Shown piece by piece: positions 22,855-35,744 of a stretch of 64,000 nt of DNA. Below the pieces are notes generated by a model, which did not search any database, was not told where the DNA came from, and worked only from the letters and a program-made list of their open reading frames with translations. The stretch is from Anoxybacillus flavithermus (GTDB lineage: Bacteria; Bacillota; Bacilli; Bacillales; Anoxybacillaceae). The DNA is taken from the NCBI RefSeq assembly GCF_002742685.1, contig NZ_PEDM01000012.1:1-64000 (forward strand). Direction: 5' to 3'. A program made the translations under genes and the position numbers. Within the stretch, counting starts at the first letter, position 1, and each line of letters begins with the position of its first letter.

Positions 22855-22856
22855 TC

Positions 22857-22885
22857 TTGCATATGAACAATGTTCGTGATATAAT
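22857..22885 (+). promoter_or_regulatory. rpsF operon promoter
   Basis: TTGCAT (22857-22862) and a consensus TATAAT (22880-22885) are 17 bp apart, starting 3 nt after the ychF stop codon. Confidence 0.75.
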
Positions 22886-22889
22886 CATC

Positions 22890-22958
22890 AAATGTGAGTA
22901 ATGATATATTGCTCCTTGCTCTGTAAAGAGCCGTGTAGACCAAAAGGAGGTGACTGTG
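22890..22958 (+). promoter_or_regulatory. rpsF leader RNA, probable S6:S18-responsive element
   Basis: The leader contains the hairpin GCTCT-GTAA-AGAGC followed by CCGTGTAGACC. An outer pairing of CTCCTT with AAGGAG would enclose the Shine-Dalgarno of rpsF. This matches the known S6:S18 autoregulatory leader, in which a CCG motif is recognised by the ribosomal protein pair. The structural match is by eye. Confidence 0.6.
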
Positions 22959-23246
22959 ATGAGAAAGTACGAAATTATGTACATTATCCGTCCGAACATG
23001 GAAGAAGAAGCGAGAAAAGCAGTTGTTGAGCGTTTTAACAACGTGTTAACTGAAAATGGCGCAGAAATTACAAACGTAAAAGAATGGGGTAAGCGTCGTC
23101 TCGCTTATGAAATTGAAAAATTCCGTGACGGTTACTACATGATTTTAAACGTTGTTGCGAAACCAGCAGCGGTTCAAGAATTTGACCGTTTAGCACGCAT
23201 CAGCGAAGATATCATTCGTCATATCGTCGTGAAGGAAGAAGAATAA
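22959..23246 (+). CDS. rpsF: 30S ribosomal protein S6
   Basis: A 95-aa bS6 protein of the small-subunit platform, partner of S18. It starts [18 protein letters not shown] and ends [10 protein letters not shown]. The ATG at 22959 is 6-8 nt after AAAGGAGGTG; in-frame GTGs just upstream lie inside the Shine-Dalgarno region. First gene of rpsF-ssb-rpsR. Confidence 0.97.
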   Translation: MRKYEIMYIIRPNMEEEARKAVVERFNNVLTENGAEITNVKEWGKRRLAYEIEKFRDGYYMILNVVAKPAAVQEFDRLARISEDIIRHIVVKEEE

Positions 23247-23272
23247 TTTCCTCATGAATAGGAGTGGTTCTG

Positions 23273-23764
23273 ATGATTAATCGCGTAATTCTCGTCGGAA
23301 GACTGACGAAAGATCCGGAATTACGCTATACTCCAAATGGAGTTGCTGTTGCCACGTTTACGCTAGCGGTAAACCGAACATATACGAACCAACAAGGTGA
23401 ACGCGAAACAGATTTTATTAACTGTATCGTTTGGCGCCGGCAAGCTGAAAATGTGGCGAACTATTTGAAAAAAGGTAGTTTAGCTGGAGTAGAAGGTCGA
23501 ATTCAAACGAGATCATATGAAAACCAAGAAGGAAAAAAAGTGTATGTGACAGAGGTTGTCGCCGATAGCGTGCAGTTTTTAGAGCCGCGAGGTGGCGGTG
23601 AGCAACGTGGCATGGCATCAGGCAGCTATGGCGAGCCGTTTCCATTTGGATCGAATCAGAACCCAAATCAAGGACGTAGCAGCGGATTTAGTCGAATTGA
23701 TGATGATCCATTTGCGAACGATGGACAACCAATCGACATATCGGATGATGATTTGCCGTTTTAA
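23273..23764 (+). CDS. ssb: Single-stranded DNA-binding protein
   Basis: A 163-aa SSB with an N-terminal OB fold ([40 protein letters not shown]), a Gly/Asn/Gln-rich linker and the acidic interaction tip DDDLPF that recruits replication and repair proteins. The ATG at 23273 follows AGGAGTGG; an upstream GTG in frame would add three residues not found in orthologues. Confidence 0.97.
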   Translation: MINRVILVGRLTKDPELRYTPNGVAVATFTLAVNRTYTNQQGERETDFINCIVWRRQAENVANYLKKGSLAGVEGRIQTRSYENQEGKKVYVTEVVADSVQFLEPRGGGEQRGMASGSYGEPFPFGSNQNPNQGRSSGFSRIDDDPFANDGQPIDISDDDLPF

Positions 23765-23796
23765 TATATATTGATCTGGAGAAAGGAGGATACACG

Positions 23797-24033
23797 ATGG
23801 CAGGACGTAAAGGTGGACGCACAAAACGTCGTAAAGTTTGCTACTTTACAGCAAACGGAATTACACACATCGACTACAAAGATGTAGACACATTAAAGAA
23901 ATTCATTTCTGAGCGTGGTAAAATTTTACCTCGTCGCGTAACAGGTACGAGCGCAAAATATCAACGTAAATTAACAATTGCGATCAAACGTGCTCGTCAA
24001 ATGGCTTTATTACCATACGTTGCGGGCGAATAA
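23797..24033 (+). CDS. rpsR: 30S ribosomal protein S18
   Basis: A 78-aa basic bS18 with the family core [24 protein letters not shown] and [20 protein letters not shown]. It follows AAAGGAGGATACACG. Last gene of the rpsF operon. Confidence 0.97.
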   Translation: MAGRKGGRTKRRKVCYFTANGITHIDYKDVDTLKKFISERGKILPRRVTGTSAKYQRKLTIAIKRARQMALLPYVAGE

Positions 24034-24037
24034 AAAG

Positions 24038-24076
24038 AAAAAGCAGTAAGGGGGACAGAGCCTTACTGCTTTTTGC
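24038..24076 (+). terminator. Terminator after rpsR
   Basis: The 12-bp stem AAAGCAGTAAGG / CCTTACTGCTTT has a 9-nt loop and is followed by TT and GCTTTC. It ends the rpsF-ssb-rpsR transcript. Confidence 0.9.
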
Positions 24077-24094
24077 TTTCAAGGAGGGAAAAAA

Positions 24095-25027
24095 GTGAAA
24101 AACGCACGTGTATTAACAGAAGGAGCTGTGCAACTTGCTATTTTCACAGTGCTCCTTTTACTTAGTTTATATATGCCGGTGTTTGGAATGGTTACAACAT
24201 TTTTTTTGGCAATTCCGTTTCTTTTATTTACGATGCGCCATACATATAAAAACGGCTTGTTTTTACTTGCTGCATCATTTATTCCATCCATTTGGTTCGG
24301 TTCACTTTTCTCTGTTCCGATGACGTTTATGTTTGCAAGTAGTGGAGTGGTCATGGGGCATGTGTGGCGAAAACACGGTGGAAAATACGCCGTTTTGCTT
24401 GTTGGTACGCTCTCTTTTTTAGTCAGCATGATCATCATTTATGCGGGTTCTGTTTTATTTTTTGACATTCACATTGGTAAACAAATTGAAGAAATGATGC
24501 AACAATCGTTTCAAAGTGCACAAAACATATTAGAAAAAATCGGACAACCAGCGAACGACCAATTTGAAAAAACGATGAAACAAACAATGGACGTCGTCAT
24601 TGATTTATTACCGACCGCATTCGTTTTTGCTGCCGCATGTTTTGCTTGGATTACTCAACAAGCTACCTTGCCCATTTTAAAACGATTAAACATGCCGATT
24701 GGTAATTGGCAACCGTTTCGCGAGCTTGTTTTACCGAAAAGTTTGTTATGGTATTATTTAGTGGTTATGATTTTGTTATTTTTTCCAATCGAGCGCGGTT
24801 CATTTCTGTATGTTGCGTTGCTTAATTTGTTTCAAATTTTACAGCTACTTATGACCATTCAAGGATTTTCGTTCATTTTTTATTGGATGCATCAAAAAAA
24901 TATTGGGCGTAAAGGAGCTATTGCGATTGTTGTTCTATCACTATTTTTCCCTTTTTTACTTCACCTCGTGCGAATATTAGGTATAATTGATTTAGGATTT
25001 GATTTGCGAAAGAAGCTGAAAGATTAA
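24095..25027 (+). CDS. yybS: YybS-family membrane protein (DUF2232)
   Basis: A 310-aa polytopic membrane protein with about eight hydrophobic helices and a short soluble loop (IGKQIEEMMQQSFQSAQNILEKI). DUF2232 proteins sit upstream of gdpP in Bacillaceae and resemble ECF-type substrate-binding membrane components, but no substrate is known. It starts with GTG at 24095 behind AAGGAGGG, and lies 21 nt before gdpP. Confidence 0.88.
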   Translation: MKNARVLTEGAVQLAIFTVLLLLSLYMPVFGMVTTFFLAIPFLLFTMRHTYKNGLFLLAASFIPSIWFGSLFSVPMTFMFASSGVVMGHVWRKHGGKYAVLLVGTLSFLVSMIIIYAGSVLFFDIHIGKQIEEMMQQSFQSAQNILEKIGQPANDQFEKTMKQTMDVVIDLLPTAFVFAAACFAWITQQATLPILKRLNMPIGNWQPFRELVLPKSLLWYYLVVMILLFFPIERGSFLYVALLNLFQILQLLMTIQGFSFIFYWMHQKNIGRKGAIAIVVLSLFFPFLLHLVRILGIIDLGFDLRKKLKD

Positions 25028-25048
25028 TGACGCAAGGAGCTGACGTTC

Positions 25049-27468
<2,420 letters not shown>

Positions 27469-27469
27469 T

Positions 27470-27520
27470 GAAATGTGATTTTATGCCGGATTTTTTTCCG
27501 CGCATATAATCACATTTTTC
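27470..27520 (+). terminator. Terminator after rplI
   Basis: Arms AAATGTGATT-TTATGC and GCATATAATCACATTT pair across a loop containing CCGGA/TTTTTTTCCG, followed by TTC. A long imperfect hairpin between rplI and dnaC. Confidence 0.65.
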
Positions 27521-27545
27521 TTATGAGAAAGGACGGTGAGCGTAC

Positions 27546-28910
27546 ATGACAGACATATTTGCTGATCGACTCCCCCCACAAAATATCGAAGCTGAACAAG
27601 CTGTGCTCGGAGCAATTTTATTAGAGCCATCCGCGCTCACAACCGCTTCAGAAATATTAATTCCCGAAGATTTTTATCGAGCGGCCCATCAAAAAATTTT
27701 CCGAACGATGTTACAACTATCTGATCGTGGCGAACCCGTTGATCTCGTGACAGTTACATCGGAACTAGCAGATGCAAATGCGCTTGAAGAAGTAGGAGGC
27801 GTTTCATATTTAACAGAGCTTGCAAATGCTGTTCCAACAGCGGCCAATGTGCATTATTATGCAAAAATTGTAGAAGAAAAATCTATTTTGCGCCGTTTAA
27901 TTCGCACGGCTACATCGATTGCTCAAGACGGTTATACGCGGGAAGATGAAGTAGACGATGTGTTAAATGAAGCGGAGCGAAAAATTTTAGAAGTATCGCA
28001 ACGAAAAAATACGAGCGGATTTCAAAATATAAAAGATGTGCTTGTTCAAGCATATGACAACATCGAAATGCTCCATAATCGAAAAGGTGAAATTACTGGA
28101 ATTCCAACAGGGTTTATTGAACTTGATCGGATGACAGCAGGATTTCAACGAAGCGATTTTATTATTGTTGCGGCTCGTCCATCTGTTGGAAAAACGGCGT
28201 TTGCATTAAATATTGCTCAAAATGTGGCGACGCGCACGGGTGAGAACGTGGCGATTTTTAGCTTAGAAATGGGAGCGCAACAACTCGTCATGCGTATGCT
28301 TTGCGCAGAAGGAAACATTAACGCCCAAAACTTACGAACCGGTAAACTGACGCCAGAAGATTGGGGAAAGTTAACGATGGCGATGGGAAGTCTGTCAAAT
28401 GCCGGTATTTTTATTGACGATACACCGAACATTCGTGTTAGTGAAATTCGTGCCAAATGTCGTCGTCTAAAACAAGAACAAGGACTTGGTATGATATTGA
28501 TCGACTACTTGCAGCTCATTCAAGGAAGTGGACGCAATCGTGAAAATCGTCAACAAGAAGTATCAGAAATTTCCCGCTCGCTAAAAGCGTTAGCTCGTGA
28601 ATTAGATGTTCCTGTCATTGCTTTATCTCAGCTTTCCCGTAGTGTCGAGCAACGTCAAGATAAACGTCCGATGATGTCTGACTTGCGGGAATCGGGAAGT
28701 ATTGAACAAGACGCGGATATTGTGGCTTTTTTATATCGTGATGATTATTACGATAAAGAATCAGAAAACAAAAATATCATTGAAATTATCATTGCAAAAC
28801 AACGGAACGGTCCTGTTGGTACAGTGCAACTTGCTTTTGTAAAAGAGTATAACAAGTTTGTGAACTTAGAGCGCCGCTTCGATGATACGAACGTTCCATC
28901 AGGAGCATAA
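27546..28910 (+). CDS. dnaC: Replicative DNA helicase (DnaB-type, called DnaC in B. subtilis)
   Basis: A 454-aa hexameric helicase. The N-terminal domain (LPPQNIEAEQAVLGAILLEPSA) interacts with primase. The RecA-fold domain has Walker A ARPSVGKTAFALNIA, Walker B LGMILIDYLQLI and the arginine-finger region. It unwinds DNA ahead of the fork, loaded by DnaI. No intein is present, unlike some relatives. Confidence 0.97.
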   Translation: MTDIFADRLPPQNIEAEQAVLGAILLEPSALTTASEILIPEDFYRAAHQKIFRTMLQLSDRGEPVDLVTVTSELADANALEEVGGVSYLTELANAVPTAANVHYYAKIVEEKSILRRLIRTATSIAQDGYTREDEVDDVLNEAERKILEVSQRKNTSGFQNIKDVLVQAYDNIEMLHNRKGEITGIPTGFIELDRMTAGFQRSDFIIVAARPSVGKTAFALNIAQNVATRTGENVAIFSLEMGAQQLVMRMLCAEGNINAQNLRTGKLTPEDWGKLTMAMGSLSNAGIFIDDTPNIRVSEIRAKCRRLKQEQGLGMILIDYLQLIQGSGRNRENRQQEVSEISRSLKALARELDVPVIALSQLSRSVEQRQDKRPMMSDLRESGSIEQDADIVAFLYRDDYYDKESENKNIIEIIIAKQRNGPVGTVQLAFVKEYNKFVNLERRFDDTNVPSGA

Positions 28911-28943
28911 TTTATACGAATAAAAATAATAGACAAACATATA

Positions 28944-28956
28944 AATGTTCGGTTTT
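28944..28956 (-). promoter_or_regulatory. Candidate PurR box upstream of purA
   Basis: On the minus strand this reads AAAACCGAACATT, a full match to the B. subtilis PurBox pattern AWWWCCGAACWWT. A degenerate forward partner (ATACGAATAAA) lies about 20 bp upstream, as the convergent pair of PurBoxes requires. It suggests that purine-responsive repression of purA is conserved. Confidence 0.6.
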
Positions 28957-28977
28957 TTATTGATTTTTCATAGTTGA

Positions 28978-30312
<1,335 letters not shown>

Positions 30313-30350
30313 AAAACACGTCGATGATTTGCTCATCGACGTGTTTTTTT
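30313..30350 (+). terminator. Terminator after purA
   Basis: A perfect 13-bp stem AACACGTCGATGA / TCATCGACGTGTT with a 5-nt loop and a T-run: a strong intrinsic terminator. Confidence 0.95.
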
Positions 30351-30410
30351 GAAAAAACTATTGTTTTATTTTTATTTATATAGTATAGTAATAAATGTCT
30401 GTTGAAATGT

Positions 30411-30486
30411 GGTTCCGTGGTGTAGGGGTTAACATGCCTGCCTGTCACGCAGGAGATCGCGGGTTCGAATCCCGTCGGAACCGCCA
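30411..30486 (+). tRNA. tRNA-Asp (anticodon GTC)
   Basis: The acceptor stem GGTTCCG / CGGAACC, anticodon stem CCTGC / GCAGG with loop CTGTCAC (anticodon GTC) and TpsiC arm GGTTCGAATCC are all present, with an encoded 3' CCA. It is 76 nt including CCA. Confidence 0.97.
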
Positions 30487-30496
30487 TTTTTTTATT

Positions 30497-30958
30497 AGCA
30501 CGTTCGAATTTGCTTCTTTGTCAAGGCCTCAGCGTACCGCTCGAACTGCATCTTGAATAAGCGAATGGAGAGCGGGACGAAGGACGTGTTGTTTTCGAAT
30601 AAATGGAGTATGAAGTTACAATCGATATGGCTCGGTAGCTCAGTCGGTAGAGCACGTTCGAATTTGCTTCTTTGTCAAGGCCTCAGCGTACCGCTCGAAC
30701 TGCATCTTGAATAAGCGAATGGAGAGCGGGACGAAGGACGTGTTGTTTTCGAATAAATGGAGTATGAAGTTACAATCGATATGGCTCGGTAGCTCAGTCG
30801 GTAGAGCACGTTCGAATTTGCTTCTTTGTCAAGGCCTCAGCGTACCGCTCGAACTGCATCTTGAATAAGCGAACGGAGAGCGGGACGAAGGACGTTTGGT
30901 TTTTGAATAAATAAAGTGTAAAGCTACAATTCATATGGCTCGGTAGCTCAGTCGGTAG
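30497..30958. repeat. Three tandem 154-bp repeats carrying tRNA-Phe 5' fragments
   Basis: Units begin at 30497, 30651 and 30805 with AGCACGTTCGAATTTGC and have an exact 154-bp period. Units 1 and 2 are identical by eye; unit 3 differs mainly in its second half. Each unit ends with GGCTCGGTAGCTCAGTCGG then TAG, so the 26-nt tRNA-Phe 5' end is reproduced at about 30629 and 30783, but runs into repeat sequence instead of the anticodon arm. Only the last copy continues into a full tRNA-Phe. Each unit also holds an imperfect inverted repeat, CGTACCGCTC / GAGCGGGACG. This fills the 450-nt gap between the two tRNAs; I see no ORF in it. Confidence 0.95.
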
Positions 30959-31009
30959 AGCAAAGGACTGAAAATCCTTGTGTCGGCGGTTCGATTCCGT
31001 CCCGAGCCA
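30937..31009 (+). tRNA. tRNA-Phe (anticodon GAA), CCA not encoded
   Basis: The acceptor stem GGCTCGG / CCGAGCC, D arm, anticodon stem AAGGA / TCCTT with loop CTGAAAA (anticodon GAA) and TpsiC arm GGTTCGATTCC are complete. The 3' flank is ACTTG rather than ACCA, so CCA must be added after transcription. The tRNA-Asp next to it does encode CCA. Confidence 0.96.
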
Positions 31010-31109
31010 CTTGCAAGCATAGATACGTATATGTGTCTATGCTTTTTTGTTTTATAATGGTGACATGGTACACTATATGTAAATATGCCTTTTGGGGGAG
31101 TGAATATAC

Positions 31110-31814
31110 ATGGAGAAAAAAATTTTAGTTGTCGATGATGAAAAGCCGATTGCTGATATTTTGCAATTTAATTTAAGAAAAGAAGGATACGACGTACATT
31201 GTGCATATGACGGTGTAGAAGCGCTGCAAAAAGTAGAAGATATTCAACCGGATTTAATTTTATTAGATATTATGCTTCCGCAAAAAGATGGTATGGAAGT
31301 ATGCCGCGAAATTCGTAAAAAATACGATATGCCGATCATTATGTTGACAGCGAAAGATTCCGAAATTGATAAAGTGCTTGGGCTAGAACTTGGTGCAGAC
31401 GATTATGTTACGAAACCATTTAGCACACGTGAACTGTTAGCGCGTGTCAAAGCTAATTTACGGCGTCATCAACAAAGACAGGAACAAGATGTAAAAGAAA
31501 TGAGTGAAATAAAAATCGGCTCGCTCACTATCCATCCAGATGCTTATACTGTATCGAAACGAGGAGAGCAGATTGAGCTAACACATCGGGAATTTGAACT
31601 TCTTCACTATTTAGCAAAACATATTGGACAAGTGATGACGCGTGAACATTTACTGCAAACAGTATGGGGATACGACTATTTTGGTGATGTGCGCACTGTC
31701 GATGTAACTGTTCGACGTTTGCGTGAAAAAATTGAGGACAACCCTTCGCATCCAACATGGATTGTGACAAGACGTGGGGTAGGATATTATTTACGAAATC
31801 CGGAACAGGAGTAA
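31110..31814 (+). CDS. walR: Essential response regulator WalR (YycF)
   Basis: A 234-aa OmpR-type regulator of cell-wall metabolism. The receiver has Asp53-type phospho-acceptor context [14 protein letters not shown], and the winged-helix DNA-binding domain has [15 protein letters not shown] and [13 protein letters not shown]. Almost identical in pattern to B. subtilis WalR. First gene of walRKHIJ, 4 nt before walK. Confidence 0.97.
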   Translation: MEKKILVVDDEKPIADILQFNLRKEGYDVHCAYDGVEALQKVEDIQPDLILLDIMLPQKDGMEVCREIRKKYDMPIIMLTAKDSEIDKVLGLELGADDYVTKPFSTRELLARVKANLRRHQQRQEQDVKEMSEIKIGSLTIHPDAYTVSKRGEQIELTHREFELLHYLAKHIGQVMTREHLLQTVWGYDYFGDVRTVDVTVRRLREKIEDNPSHPTWIVTRRGVGYYLRNPEQE

Positions 31815-31818
31815 CCGC

Positions 31819-33633
31819 ATGAGAAAGGTCAGCATATTTCAATCGATTCACGTAAAATTTGCCTTGATTTACATTTTGCTTATTTTAATCGCCATGCAAA
31901 TTATCGGGGCTTATTTCGTGCGCCAATTGGAAGCGCAACTCGTTGAAAACTTTAAAAACTCATTAAACGAGCGTGTCATTTTACTTGCTTATAACATTGA
32001 ACAAGAAATGAATAAAGAGCGTGATAAAAAAAGCCCGACCATAGAAGAAGAAATTCGCACCATTTTACAAGATTTCGTTTCGCAAGATATTTCTGAAGTG
32101 CGCGTCATTGATCATAAAAGTAAAGTATTAGGAACATCAAATCCGTATAATCAAAATATTGTAGGAAAGCGGACGACAGATTTATTAATTAAACGAACAT
32201 TAGTGGCGGGCGAAATGACAGAAAAAATGCTTGTTGACCCAAAAACAGGTCATCGCATGTATATTTCTTCTACGCCTATTAAAGTGAAAAATGAAATTAA
32301 AGGGGCAATTTATGTGATTGCTTCGATGGAAAATGTTTTTGCACAAATGAGGCAAATTAATAATATTTTAGCGACAGGAACAGGCATTGCCTTAGCCATT
32401 ACAGCTCTATTAGGCATTTTATTAGCACAAACGATTACACGTCCGATTTCAGATATGCGTAAACAAGCATTAGCGATGGCGAAAGGGAATTTTTCCAGAA
32501 AAGTAAAAGTATACGGATACGATGAAATTGGGCAACTTGCGCTTAGCTTTAACAACTTAACGAAAAAATTGCAAGAAGCGCAAGCGACGACCGAAGGAGA
32601 GCGCCGCAAGTTAGAATCAGTATTAACGCATATGACGGATGGTGTAATTGCAACAGATCGAAAGGGAAGAATCATTTTAATTAACGACGCTGCGCTAAAC
32701 ATTTTAAATGTTTCACGTGAAACAGTGCTTTCGGCACCGATTGTAACGGTATTAGGATTAGACGAACAATATACGTTTGAAACGTTAATGGAAGAACGTG
32801 AAACATTAATTTTAGATTTTAGTACAGAAGACGAAATGTACATTTTACGCGCCTCTTTATCTGTTATTCAAAAAGAAAAAGGGTTTGTAAACGGTTTAAT
32901 CGTTGTATTGCACGATATTACAGAACACGAGAAAATTGACCGTGATCGTCGAGAATTCGTTGCCAATGTATCACATGAACTACGGACACCATTGACGACA
33001 ATGCGCAGTTATTTAGAGGCGCTCGCAGACGGGGCATGGCGCGATGAGGAAATTGCCCCACGGTTTATTGAAGTGACACAAAATGAAACAGAACGAATGA
33101 TTCGTCTCGTCAACGATTTGTTGCAGCTTTCTAAGCTCGACAGTAAAGACTACAAATTGAAAAAAACACGCGTACATTTTATCCCATATTTCCATAAAGT
33201 CATTGATCGATTTGAATTAACAAAAAAAGAAAACGTGTCATTCGTTCGAGACTTTCCAGATGAGAAAATGATTGTGTATATGGATGAAGATAAAATTACC
33301 CAAGTGCTTGATAATATTATTTCAAACGCCTTAAAATACTCTCCTCAAGGAGGAAAAATTACGTTTCGTGTGAAGAAAAAAGAGGATCATATCGAAGTAA
33401 GTGTAAAAGATGAGGGTGTCGGCATTCCAAAATCAGATTTATCCAAAATTTTTGAGCGCTTTTACCGTGTCGACAAGGCACGCTCACGTAAACTTGGTGG
33501 AACAGGACTAGGTCTTGCCATTGCAAAAGAAGTTGTCGTCGCACATGGCGGACGTATTTGGGCCGAAAGCCAAGAAAGAAAAGGGACAACCATTTACTTT
33601 ACTTTGCCGATTGAACAACAGAAAAAAGGATGA
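31819..33633 (+). CDS. walK: Essential sensor histidine kinase WalK (YycG)
   Basis: A 604-aa kinase. TM1 spans about 11-30, an extracellular PAS-like domain about 35-180, and TM2 about 183-205. HAMP, cytoplasmic PAS, the HisKA domain with SHELRTPLTTMRSYLEAL, and the HATPase domain (NIISNALKYSPQGG; DEGVGIPKSD; GGTGLGLAIAKEVV) follow. It monitors peptidoglycan hydrolysis and phosphorylates WalR. The coding sequence contains a perfect parS. Confidence 0.97.
   Translation: MRKVSIFQSIHVKFALIYILLILIAMQIIGAYFVRQLEAQLVENFKNSLNERVILLAYNIEQEMNKERDKKSPTIEEEIRTILQDFVSQDISEVRVIDHKSKVLGTSNPYNQNIVGKRTTDLLIKRTLVAGEMTEKMLVDPKTGHRMYISSTPIKVKNEIKGAIYVIASMENVFAQMRQINNILATGTGIALAITALLGILLAQTITRPISDMRKQALAMAKGNFSRKVKVYGYDEIGQLALSFNNLTKKLQEAQATTEGERRKLESVLTHMTDGVIATDRKGRIILINDAALNILNVSRETVLSAPIVTVLGLDEQYTFETLMEERETLILDFSTEDEMYILRASLSVIQKEKGFVNGLIVVLHDITEHEKIDRDRREFVANVSHELRTPLTTMRSYLEALADGAWRDEEIAPRFIEVTQNETERMIRLVNDLLQLSKLDSKDYKLKKTRVHFIPYFHKVIDRFELTKKENVSFVRDFPDEKMIVYMDEDKITQVLDNIISNALKYSPQGGKITFRVKKKEDHIEVSVKDEGVGIPKSDLSKIFERFYRVDKARSRKLGGTGLGLAIAKEVVVAHGGRIWAESQERKGTTIYFTLPIEQQKKG
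32709..32724. other. parS site within walK
   Basis: An exact TGTTTCACGTGAAACA, identical to the parS in spo0J, encoding residues of the WalK PAS region. It is a second Spo0J loading site, about 13.7 kb further right. Confidence 0.97.
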
Positions 33634-34967
33634 AAACAATGAAATACGAAACGATTAAATCGATTGTATTGACGATTCTTGTATGTACGAGCGTTTTTTT
33701 AACGTGGAGTTTATGGACGTATCAGCCGAAATATGACTTCATTGAAAACGCAAAATACATTCAAAACGTCCCTGTCAGCAATGTCGCCGTTGATTATAGC
33801 ACAGTCATTCAGCCGCGTTATATTTTTATTCATAAAAATGAACAACATTATGGAATGACACATCACTCGGATATTTACAAATTTATGAAAGAGATGAAAA
33901 ATTGGACGTTCGATCATTTTCAAAATATATCAAGCACAATCAAAAAAGAACAATTCCTTTCATTTATACATGGGAAAGGGAAAATCGAAATTATTTATCC
34001 CGATGATATACCGATTGAAATGTATCGAACGATGTTTCAATTTGAAGACCAAGACATCGAAAAAGTTCAGTTTGATCGTATCATCATCCCGATGAATGAA
34101 AACGAAGAAGAAATGAATGTCTACTTCGTATCTGCCAATGAGAGGCGTATATATAAAGCGGTTGTTCAAGATGCGGTGATCGAAAATTTGAAACAGACAT
34201 ATTATGCGCGGGCAGAACGTTACACACCTTTTTTATCTTATGACATTAGCGAGACAAAATCGTTGTTTTTACCAGCTCGTCCCCTTGTATTAAACCGATT
34301 GCAATACTATATGGACGAGTTAAGTAGCGATCGTTTTAAAGATGCATTATTTACAGACCCAAGTTTTGTGAAAAAAGATGTGCTCAATTTTGGTGAGGAA
34401 TATACAGATGGTTCACGTTTAATGGATGTTGATTTATCAAAAAAATTGTTGTTGTATGTCAATCCAGCTGCTCGTGGGGAGATAAAGACGGCAGACCCGA
34501 TTGTTTTGCAAAAGAGCATTGATTTTGTGAACGATCATGGCGGTTGGACGGATACGTATTATTTTGATCGCTTAGACGAAAACGGTAGAAAAGTAACTTT
34601 TCGTTTGTTTGCCAATGGTTATCCTGTATTTAATCGTTACGGTATGGCAGAAATTATACAAATATGGGGAGAAAATGAGATTATCAATTACCAACGCCCG
34701 TTATTTACATTAGCTATTCCCGATCGGGTGAGCTTGCCAATTACACTTTCGTCTGGATACGAAGTCATTGATCAGTTGAAAAGACAAAAAAATATTCAAC
34801 ATGAGTTAATTGATGATATTGCCATCGGTTATGAGCTCATTCGTGATTCGGAGCGGGAAAATATCGTCATGTTAGAACCAGCTTGGTACTGTTTATATAG
34901 CGGAACGTGGCGCAAAATTGTGATGACGACAGATGAACGAAGAGGGGATATCATTGGATTGGAGTAA
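33630..34967 (+). CDS. walH: WalRK regulator WalH (YycH)
   Basis: A 445-aa protein with an N-terminal transmembrane anchor (about 8-30) and a large extracytoplasmic YycH domain. With WalI it forms a membrane complex that modulates WalK. The start overlaps the walK stop (ATGA). Sequence identity to YycH is low but position, length and topology fit. Confidence 0.92.
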   Translation: MKTMKYETIKSIVLTILVCTSVFLTWSLWTYQPKYDFIENAKYIQNVPVSNVAVDYSTVIQPRYIFIHKNEQHYGMTHHSDIYKFMKEMKNWTFDHFQNISSTIKKEQFLSFIHGKGKIEIIYPDDIPIEMYRTMFQFEDQDIEKVQFDRIIIPMNENEEEMNVYFVSANERRIYKAVVQDAVIENLKQTYYARAERYTPFLSYDISETKSLFLPARPLVLNRLQYYMDELSSDRFKDALFTDPSFVKKDVLNFGEEYTDGSRLMDVDLSKKLLLYVNPAARGEIKTADPIVLQKSIDFVNDHGGWTDTYYFDRLDENGRKVTFRLFANGYPVFNRYGMAEIIQIWGENEIINYQRPLFTLAIPDRVSLPITLSSGYEVIDQLKRQKNIQHELIDDIAIGYELIRDSERENIVMLEPAWYCLYSGTWRKIVMTTDERRGDIIGLE

Positions 34968-35739
34968 AACGAAAACAATTTTTATTATTACATTCCTCAT
35001 TCTTGATATATTTTTAGGTTATCAATTTATCCAGAAAAAAAATAGTAGCCAGCTTGATGTGATTTTAGAAGCAACAATTGAGGAACAGCTCGAAGCAGAT
35101 GGCATTACATATGTGGATTTACCAAAAGAAATAACAAAAGCGACATATGTGAGCGGAAAAAGTAAAACATTCACAGAAGAAGAAGTGAAAAAATTGCCCA
35201 ACCAACAAGTTGAAGCGGCAAACGAAACCGTTTTGCAAGCCCATTTTATTAAACCTGTGCCACTACAAGATCCAAAAGACGGTTATCGCTTAACAGAGTT
35301 TTTAAGACAAAATATAATCGCGGGTGATCAATATACATTTTGGAAGTACGACGAACATTTACAAGCGCTCATTTATTTTCAACAATATGAAGGAAAAACA
35401 ATTTACAAAAATGTGAGCAGTATGTTGCTTATTTATGTGAATGATCAAAATGAAATGGTTGGCTATGAACAAACATTGCTCGTTGATTTAGAGAAAAACG
35501 AGAAAAAACAAGAAATTTTGCCGGCGATTAAAGCGTTAGAGACGTTATATAAGCGAAATTACTTGAAGCCGGGCGATCGAGTAACGAAAATTGATCTAGG
35601 CTATTACGCGCTCGTTCAGTTTACGACTTCGCAAGTGTTAACACCGACATGGCACGTTATTGTAAATGGAAAAACAGATTATTATGTCAATGCATTTGAA
35701 GGACAAGTCATTAGTGATGAAAATAAAGTGTTGGAGTGA
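34954..35739 (+). CDS. walI: WalRK regulator WalI (YycI)
   Basis: A 261-aa single-pass membrane protein: [22 protein letters not shown] at the N-terminus matches B. subtilis YycI ([12 protein letters not shown]). I chose TTG at 34954, 7 nt after GAGGGG, over an ATG 21 nt upstream. It overlaps walH by 14 nt. It pairs with WalH to control WalK. Confidence 0.93.
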   Translation: MDWSKTKTIFIITFLILDIFLGYQFIQKKNSSQLDVILEATIEEQLEADGITYVDLPKEITKATYVSGKSKTFTEEEVKKLPNQQVEAANETVLQAHFIKPVPLQDPKDGYRLTEFLRQNIIAGDQYTFWKYDEHLQALIYFQQYEGKTIYKNVSSMLLIYVNDQNEMVGYEQTLLVDLEKNEKKQEILPAIKALETLYKRNYLKPGDRVTKIDLGYYALVQFTTSQVLTPTWHVIVNGKTDYYVNAFEGQVISDENKVLE

Positions 35740-35744
35740 ATAAG

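Noticed and set aside
30497-30958. CRISPR-like array
   Set aside because: The repeats are contiguous 154-bp units without unique spacers and there are no cas genes.
34933-34953. ATG start for walI seven codons upstream
   Set aside because: TTG at 34954 has the better-spaced Shine-Dalgarno and gives the conserved [12 protein letters not shown]-terminus.
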